In this document: in pieces, positions 59,077-64,000 of the stretch
Layout of the letters: every line of letters starts with the position of its first letter
Position numbering within the stretch: position 1 is the stretch's first letter
Assembly (NCBI GenBank): GCA_017656385.1
Contig: JACDNX010000003.1
Span: 124,001 to 188,000 of the forward strand
Direction of reading: 5' to 3'
Source: Thermodesulfobacterium sp.
Lineage (GTDB): Bacteria; Desulfobacterota; Thermodesulfobacteria; Thermodesulfobacteriales; Thermodesulfobacteriaceae
Length of the DNA: 64,000 bases
The notes under the pieces: model-generated
What the model was told of the DNA's origin: nothing
Database searches by the model: none
Seen by the model: the letters and a program-made list of their open reading frames with translations, nothing else
Made by a program: the position numbers and the translations under genes

Positions 59077-59781
59077 CTACAGCTCCTGCTCAACGTCTTT
59101 CTCGACACTTTGCTTCCTCTTATGGTAAAGAATGGAAGCCACAGGAATGGCTATAAAAAGGACAGAAGTAAAGAGAATGAAATAAGCAGAAGGTATAAAA
59201 ACCTCCCTGAACTCTATCAACCATGCATAAACTCTATAATAAAGCTCTCCTGAAATTTTTAACTTATGAAGTGCCCTGCCTGTGTTTTCAGGAGTGAAAA
59301 TGAAAAAATAAATGAAATGAAAACCCAGGAAAACTATCACTGTCTTAAATATCGTGCCCGAAAATAACCCTGTAAGAAAGTTTTTCATGGCTATTCTCGT
59401 AATCCTGTTGCTGTAATAATGCTTTCCTAGGCTTGCTATCAAAAGGGCATATCCTATTGAAAAACCAAGTGCAAGCATGAACGCAAAAACCCTGTCAAAT
59501 AGAGTGGGAGGATAATCTCCAAACACGGGTATGAGCTTTTGTATCACTCCCATTGCAATGGGAGTAAATAATGCAGTGACAAGCCCTGATATAAAAGCGT
59601 CCCTGAAACCTACCTCAAAAAACTCCCACTTCTGCTTAAAGGTGAAAAAGCTCTCAGGAACCTCTTTATCTCCCAGAACAGCACTATACTGTTCCAGCTC
59701 CGATATAGCATCAATTATGCTCTTCGGCTTTTCATACTGGCTTCCAAATACAACCACGTTACCGCCTCTATCCTCTGCCAT
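59077..59781 (-). CDS. Polytopic membrane protein of the transfer operon
   Basis: 234 aa. A soluble N-terminus of about 55 residues is followed by five hydrophobic segments (about 60-85, 95-115, 130-150, 155-170 and 195-220). No family recognised. It is 13 nt from the small membrane-protein gene upstream and may act with it. Confidence 0.65.
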   Translation of the reverse strand: MAEDRGGNVVVFGSQYEKPKSIIDAISELEQYSAVLGDKEVPESFFTFKQKWEFFEVGFRDAFISGLVTALFTPIAMGVIQKLIPVFGDYPPTLFDRVFAFMLALGFSIGYALLIASLGKHYYSNRITRIAMKNFLTGLFSGTIFKTVIVFLGFHFIYFFIFTPENTGRALHKLKISGELYYRVYAWLIEFREVFIPSAYFILFTSVLFIAIPVASILYHKRKQSVEKDVEQEL

Positions 59782-59794
59782 AAACAGCCCCTCC

Positions 59795-60055
59795 TTACAG
59801 AGAACTGAAAAGTTTCAGGAGAAATTTATACACTCCTCCTCCATAAGCAAGCACAAAAGAAAGAAGATAAAAAATAACCGCAGTTCTCAATCTCTGCCTT
59901 CTTATCGCAAACCACAAACCTATGATAAAAAGAGACAGGGCAAGCAGTTTACCCCAGAAACCACAAAACACCGTTTGAAAAAGCCTTAACCAGAAATCCG
60001 CATACTCTTCACGGGACATGTAGCGTAAAGGGTTGAAAAAGTTAATCAGGTCCAT
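59795..60055 (-). CDS. Small membrane protein
   Basis: 86 aa with two hydrophobic stretches (about 27-48 and 55-78) and a basic turn. It starts 3 nt after the nuclease gene stop. Unknown function. Confidence 0.6.
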   Translation of the reverse strand: MDLINFFNPLRYMSREEYADFWLRLFQTVFCGFWGKLLALSLFIIGLWFAIRRQRLRTAVIFYLLSFVLAYGGGVYKFLLKLFSSL

Positions 60056-60058
60056 CTC

Positions 60059-60847
60059 TTAACTCTCCTCATACCTTCCATAATATTTATCATCTTTCCG
60101 CACGTAATCACTTACGTCTGCCTCCCCCAAGCAAAGAGGAAGAAAATCGCACCAGTTGCAGTGCAGTCCTGGATTTTTGTAAAACTCTCCTCTCTCTATG
60201 TCCCTCCAGACCTTCCTGACTATCCTCTCAAAATTCTCAAAATCCTCTTTTGTTCTCTGCCTTCCCCATACGTATTCAATTTCGGGTTCTTTTTTCTTTA
60301 TGAAAACTCCAAATCCTACCTTTTGAGGAGTTTTTTCAAGCACGTTCGCAAGGATGTAACTGTAGGCAGTGAGCTGAAGATCATAATGGGCTTTGGCAGG
60401 ATTGTATCTGCAGGATGAGGTTTTCCAGTCAATTAAAAGGTTTCCGTTTTCTCCTACGAAGTCAATTGTGGCATAGAAAGGAATACCACATATTTCTATC
60501 TTTTCGTTTCTCTCCACCGAAAAATATTCTTTCGGTGTCTCTTCATGACTAACCCATTTAGCCAGTGTTGCCTTGCCTGCTTTGAGAAGTTCCTCTCCTG
60601 TTTCTCCTTCTCTGTATTCAATCTCCTCTTTACTGTTTAAACAGGCATCTATCCAGAAAACCTCAAAAGTATCAGACGGATTCACTCCTGATTTATAAAA
60701 ACCTTCAATTCCAAAGTGAATTCCCGTTCCCCAGAGAAGAACGGCTTTCAGTCCCGGCTTTTTAAGTTTTTCTATGTGAGAAAGCCTGCCCTTCTCAGGG
60801 CAGGTGAGAAAGTCTTTTATGATTGAATACGTAAGATACCTCAACAT
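60059..60847 (-). CDS. RecB/Cas4-like PD-(D/E)XK nuclease
   Basis: 262 aa. Opening LTYSIIKDFLTCPEKGRLSHI with a first Cys, GIHFGIEGFY (His of motif I), ATIDFVGENGNLLIDWKTS (Asp, then Asp-x-Lys), QLTAYSYILA, and a C-terminal cluster CNWCDFLPLC. This is the Cas4/AddB-type layout with one N-terminal and three C-terminal Cys for a [4Fe-4S] cluster. Likely processes DNA ends for the element. Inside the minus-strand transfer operon, so not a CRISPR Cas4. Confidence 0.85.
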   Translation of the reverse strand: MLRYLTYSIIKDFLTCPEKGRLSHIEKLKKPGLKAVLLWGTGIHFGIEGFYKSGVNPSDTFEVFWIDACLNSKEEIEYREGETGEELLKAGKATLAKWVSHEETPKEYFSVERNEKIEICGIPFYATIDFVGENGNLLIDWKTSSCRYNPAKAHYDLQLTAYSYILANVLEKTPQKVGFGVFIKKKEPEIEYVWGRQRTKEDFENFERIVRKVWRDIERGEFYKNPGLHCNWCDFLPLCLGEADVSDYVRKDDKYYGRYEES

Positions 60848-60859
60848 TTTTCCACTCCT

Positions 60860-61561
60860 TTACTTTACTTTTACTTCTTCTGCATAAATTCTGCCTTCAC
60901 TCTTTGAAACAAGAGCTTTAACCTGCTTTCCTTTTTCAATCTTTCCCTGAATTTTCGTGGTTTCTTTGAGATTCACCCAGGAGTTATTTACCTTAAATGC
61001 CTGTCCACTTCTTGCAACTGCCTGAATTTCTCCCTTTATTTCCTCCGTCTCAAAAGGATCTTCCTTACTTTCCTGTGTTTCTTCTGTTTCCTGTGCTTCC
61101 TGTGTTTCTTCTGCTTCCTCTCTTTCTTCTCCGATAAATTCCCACCAGGAAGCGGTTCTGCTTAAAAACTTCAGTAAGTCTGCGGCATACAGAAACCTTC
61201 CCTCATCAAAGGATACGTTAATTCTTTCCTGTCCTCTTACAATTATGAGAGAAAAGCCCGATTTTCCTTTTCTCTCCCATTTCTCACAGATAAGCCTTGA
61301 AGAAACTTCCTCTCCGCCGGGAGCAGTAAAACTGTGATAAAGAGAAAAACTCTCATCTCCGTTTTTCACCACTTTTTCCATATTGCAGCCGAGAACAAAT
61401 GCCTCATCAGGATCAAGCATGAAAATGAGATTTTTCTTACTTCCATCGGTTGTAAAAAACCTCAGCCTCACCTTTCCCTCTTTTGTATCCTTGATAGTCT
61501 TTTCATACTCTCTAATTTCTACTCCTGTGCTTCTGTTGAAAAACGTGTATCCCCTTATCAT
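60860..61561 (-). CDS. Hypothetical protein with acidic linker (possible DNA-binding)
   Basis: 233 aa in three parts: a beta-rich N-terminal domain (about 1-140; VRLRFFTTDG, LIFMLDPDEAFVLG, FSLYHSFTAPGG), an acidic linker of EETQEAQ-type repeats (about 148-172), and a C-terminal beta domain (GEIQAVARSGQAFKVNNSWVNL ... KALVSKSEGRIYAEEV) with OB-fold character. The N-terminal style resembles whirly/PC4-like ssDNA-binding proteins found beside transfer genes, but this is a guess. Adjacent to a Cas4-like nuclease. Confidence 0.55.
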   Translation of the reverse strand: MIRGYTFFNRSTGVEIREYEKTIKDTKEGKVRLRFFTTDGSKKNLIFMLDPDEAFVLGCNMEKVVKNGDESFSLYHSFTAPGGEEVSSRLICEKWERKGKSGFSLIIVRGQERINVSFDEGRFLYAADLLKFLSRTASWWEFIGEEREEAEETQEAQETEETQESKEDPFETEEIKGEIQAVARSGQAFKVNNSWVNLKETTKIQGKIEKGKQVKALVSKSEGRIYAEEVKVK

Positions 61562-61590
61562 TGCCCCCTCCTTTTACTGCTTTTAACTTT

Positions 61591-61740
61591 TTAAAACTCT
61601 CCTTTTTCTTTTGCTCTGTATCTCTTTTTGCTGCCATATCTTTTTCTTCTTCTCTCCTTTTCCTGATGATACCTGATGTATTCCTCCCATTGTCTGATTG
61701 CTTCCCAATCAATCACGGTTGCGATTTTCTTTAATTTCAT
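61591..61740 (-). CDS. Very small basic protein
   Basis: 49 aa with an excellent AAAGGAGGAGG site. Sequence begins MKLKKIATVIDWEAIRQWEEY and continues into a strongly basic tail (KERRRKRYGSKKRYRAKEKG). Probably nucleic-acid-binding. Sits between the HD-domain gene and the acidic-linker gene. Confidence 0.65.
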   Translation of the reverse strand: MKLKKIATVIDWEAIRQWEEYIRYHQEKERRRKRYGSKKRYRAKEKGEF

Positions 61741-61809
61741 TCTCTACCTCCTCCTTTGCTTTAATTTTTTACCTCTTTTTAAAGAAAAATAGGGAAAAGG
61801 TAACGGTAG

Positions 61810-63297
61810 TTAAGAGTAGGCAGGTTCAACCTTCGTGATTTTTTTGAGAATTTCTCCCTTCTGATTTTCAAGCTCAGAAGGTAAAACTCCGAATGCCTCA
61901 GCCTTAAAAGGAGTGTAAAGCACTCTTGTGGGGCTTTCTTCATCTTCTCTGTAAACAAGAAATGGAGCGGCAAAGTATCCTTCCTGAATAAGTCCATCTG
62001 CTATGCAGCCTTCCTTTCGCAGGGCATTGATTAAGCTCACGAGAATGCTTCTTTTCAGGGTCCTGTCCCCCTCACAGGTAACAACCTCAGGGACTTTTTC
62101 CTTCAGGGCAAGCCTTTTCAGGACAGCCCACAGCCCCGCAGGATGAACGTACACAACTCCGTCAGGCATGGAAAAGGCAATCCACTTACCTCCAGTAACC
62201 TGATTTATTTCCTTCTTCAATTCCTGCAAAAACTCGTCAACCTTTAACCAGCTCAGGTCATAATCGTAGACCACTTTTTCTTCTGTGCTTTCCTCTGAAG
62301 TGTCCTGATAGAAGGTGGATACAGAAACCCTCTTTTCTTCCTCTCTCCTGACAGGTTCTTTTTCTTTTTTCAGGTTTTTTTCTCTTATTTTTTCTTTCAC
62401 TTCTTCCTTTGTTTCTATCTCTTCACTTTTGTTTTCTGTTTCCTTGAGTTTTATCTTTTCAAACACTGCCTGTTCTTTTTTCTGCAGCATTTCTGTGATC
62501 TCTTTTCTTCTTGCCTTTCTATCTGCCTGCTTGAGAAGTTCCAGAAGCTTTCCCCTGCCTGCTCTGTGATGGTTTGCAACAGCCTGCCTTACTTCCTCTG
62601 CAAAGGGGAGCTCCCTGAAACCATGAATATTTTCTAAAATCATTACACTGATTAAAGGGTGATCCCCGAGAGTGTAAAACTCCGAAAAGTATTTAGGAAT
62701 TTTCCCCAGGTCGTGAGAAAGACATGCAAGGACAAGCTGAGGCTCTAATATTCCTGAAACTCCTGAATTCATTCCTTCTTCTGCCACGTTAATGGAATGT
62801 TTAAGCAGTGAAACACGGGACAGCAGAGTATAAGTATTTTCATCAAGGTCATAGGTCTCACGTTTAGCTCTAACAACAGAGGGGACATCTCCCTCCTCAT
62901 CAAGTATTTTCAGGACCTCAAGAATGACACTTTTAATCCTTCCTTTAAACCAGGTCCTGCCTCTCAGGTAGCGTACGTAAAACTCAAGAAGTAAGTCGTG
63001 CCTGAAGTTAATTCCCTCTTCAGGTTTACCGCTGTCAGTCTCCTCATAAGTTCTCCAGAGCTTTGCAAGCTGATCTATGTAAACCTCAATCTTTGCTCTC
63101 TCCTGCCACAGAGCATTGAGTTTTTCAAGCTCAATCACCAAAACGTCTTTACTTCCTTCAGTGTTCCCCAAAGAACTCAGAGGATTTTTCTTCTTTTTCA
63201 CACGGTCCCTGAAAAATAGGTAAATGAGAATAGAACCGGAAACAAAAGCAGAAATTCCAAAAAGCAGATCCGGACTTAATTGGTTCAAATTAATCAT
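61810..63297 (-). CDS. Membrane-anchored HD-domain protein, possible MobH-like relaxase
   Basis: 495 aa: one N-terminal membrane helix (about 11-29), an HD metal-binding domain (His167 in LLKHSIN, H195-D196 in LSHDLGKI, His213 in GDHP, H243-H244 in ANHH, Asp in QADR), a charged middle (about 265-335), and a C-terminal domain (WIAFSMPDGVVYVHPAGLWAVL) resembling the TraI_2 C-terminal winged part. MobH relaxases (TraI of SXT/R391) combine an HD-type relaxase domain with such a C-terminus and lie beside traD. Here it overlaps traD by 8 nt. A simple HD phosphohydrolase is the alternative. Confidence 0.6.
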   Translation of the reverse strand: MINLNQLSPDLLFGISAFVSGSILIYLFFRDRVKKKKNPLSSLGNTEGSKDVLVIELEKLNALWQERAKIEVYIDQLAKLWRTYEETDSGKPEEGINFRHDLLLEFYVRYLRGRTWFKGRIKSVILEVLKILDEEGDVPSVVRAKRETYDLDENTYTLLSRVSLLKHSINVAEEGMNSGVSGILEPQLVLACLSHDLGKIPKYFSEFYTLGDHPLISVMILENIHGFRELPFAEEVRQAVANHHRAGRGKLLELLKQADRKARRKEITEMLQKKEQAVFEKIKLKETENKSEEIETKEEVKEKIREKNLKKEKEPVRREEEKRVSVSTFYQDTSEESTEEKVVYDYDLSWLKVDEFLQELKKEINQVTGGKWIAFSMPDGVVYVHPAGLWAVLKRLALKEKVPEVVTCEGDRTLKRSILVSLINALRKEGCIADGLIQEGYFAAPFLVYREDEESPTRVLYTPFKAEAFGVLPSELENQKGEILKKITKVEPAYS

Positions 63298-64000
63298 TTT
63301 CCTTTTTTGCCTCCGGAAATTTTATTACCACACGGGCAGGATTAACGTCTATCGTTTTTCCGTAAAACCTTCCGTGATAGCTCATCATGTAAAACTTTCG
63401 CGGCTGCAGGTTTAACATGTCCTCAACACGCACTATGTCCTCCTCAACTTCCCTTGAAGTAATCCCTCCTCCGAAGGAAAGCATCGGAGAAACTTTTTTC
63501 ACTCTGCCGAAATGCTTGCTTACGTACCTTGCAGTCTCCGCATCTGGCACTCTCATGAAAAGCTTCGTGTTAGTGTTGTCAAGAATTGAGTTTCCAAAGT
63601 CCTTACCAATTGCCGCATATATCTGATTAACCGATTGACTGAAACCGTGAACCCACACTCCTGCTCCTCCTGCCTTGGCAAAGAGATCCTCAATTCCCAG
63701 GTAGAGGAGGTTTTGTGCCTCATCTATGTAAACACACAGCGGAGGATTGACTTTCTTTCCTGAACTGAAAACCCTCCCCACGAATGTCTGTATCATTGAA
63801 ATGATCACCTTTCCAAGAGTATATGCCGCTTGTTGTGTGAGAAGGCTACCAAGCTGGGCTACAAGAATCACTCTTTCTCCATTCTCAAGCCTTTTGATAA
63901 ACCTGTTTTCGTCTGCCTTCCCAATGATTTTTCCTATATGTCCACTTGTAAGCTCCATCAATGCTACTCTTAAGCTTGAAGAAACTTTTGAATAATAGTC
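63290..64000 (-). CDS. traD: TraD/TraG-type coupling protein, C-terminal part (runs off the right edge)
   Basis: VirD4-family ATPase that brings the relaxosome to the channel. The frame stays open to base 64000, so the 5' part, including Walker A, lies outside. Visible: LILVAQLGSLL-type strand, Walker B PPLCVYIDEAQNLLY, the sensor region GVWVHGFSQSVNQI, and NTKLFMRVPDAETARYVSKHFG. The downstream HD-domain gene overlaps its stop. Confidence 0.88.
   Translation of the reverse strand, partial: DYYSKVSSSLRVALMELTSGHIGKIIGKADENRFIKRLENGERVILVAQLGSLLTQQAAYTLGKVIISMIQTFVGRVFSSGKKVNPPLCVYIDEAQNLLYLGIEDLFAKAGGAGVWVHGFSQSVNQIYAAIGKDFGNSILDNTNTKLFMRVPDAETARYVSKHFGRVKKVSPMLSFGGGITSREVEEDIVRVEDMLNLQPRKFYMMSYHGRFYGKTIDVNPARVVIKFPEAKKEND

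Noticed and set aside
60059-60847. Cas4 of a CRISPR system
   Set aside because: The protein is Cas4/RecB-like, but it is embedded in transfer genes and no other cas gene or array is present.
61512-61712. 66-residue minus-strand ORF
   Set aside because: It overlaps two better-supported genes (61591-61740 with a strong ribosome site, and 60860-61561) in another frame.
1-64000. tRNA or rRNA genes
   Set aside because: I looked for T-arm and anticodon-arm patterns and rRNA signatures by eye and saw none; a tRNA att site for the element is therefore not supported here.

Overview
This 64 kb window appears to come from an AT-rich thermophilic anaerobe, most likely a sulfate- or sulfur-metabolising member of the Thermodesulfobacteria or a close relative. 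The evidence is a periplasmic [NiFe] hydrogenase with its hyp genes, 'KGYP...HIRKRR'-type helix-turn-helix proteins, and a C5-methyltransferase system carrying an archaeal-type mismatch glycosylase. The lineage is an inference from protein style, because no rRNA or tRNA is present.

Region by region. (1) 1-5.3 kb is host chromosome: hydrogenase small and large subunits with a strong terminator, then on the minus strand the 3' end of a comM/yifB ATPase gene, a CDP-alcohol phosphatidyltransferase, hypC and hypD. comM is cut off at about 5.26 kb, and everything to its right looks like acquired DNA. (2) 5.3-15.2 kb is cargo: an HTH protein, a SIR2-like protein, topoisomerase III, a beta-flower protein, a large HEAT/nuclease/HhH protein, a PAPS-reductase-like protein and RNase HI. 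(3) 15.2-40.6 kb is one long plus-strand operon for an F-type (MPF-F) conjugation machine: ParM-like and RHH-like partition genes, lytic transglycosylase, EAL protein, OmpA-like protein, TrbC, DsbC-like, TrbI, TraF-type peptidase, TraC, TraN, a second large Cys-rich surface protein, TraU, TraW, pilin, TraL, TraE, TraK, TraB, TraV, TraF, TraH and TraG. (4) 40.7-54.3 kb is a second, patchier cargo zone: decayed IS remnants, dispersed repeats, a tandem-repeat protein, a short tyrosine recombinase, two lipoproteins, a GmrSD/DUF262 restriction enzyme, a type II restriction-modification system with a T/G mismatch glycosylase, a two-gene TIR plus membrane-protein pair, and a VapC fragment. (5) 54.6-64.0 kb runs on the minus strand: TraD coupling protein (entering from the right edge), an HD-domain protein that could be a MobH-like relaxase, several small or membrane proteins, a RecB/Cas4-like nuclease, and a four-gene module of SWIM protein, amidoligase-SWIM, class II glutamine amidotransferase and a small unknown.

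Taken together the window is most of an integrative conjugative element or integrated conjugative plasmid, sitting beside or inside comM, with two cargo zones rich in candidate defence genes. The best candidates for undescribed biology are the amidoligase/amidotransferase/SWIM module, the TIR/membrane pair, the HEAT-nuclease-HhH protein, and a pair of about 130-nt multi-hairpin repeats (9985-10117 and 49991-50124) whose arms differ in sequence but keep pairing.
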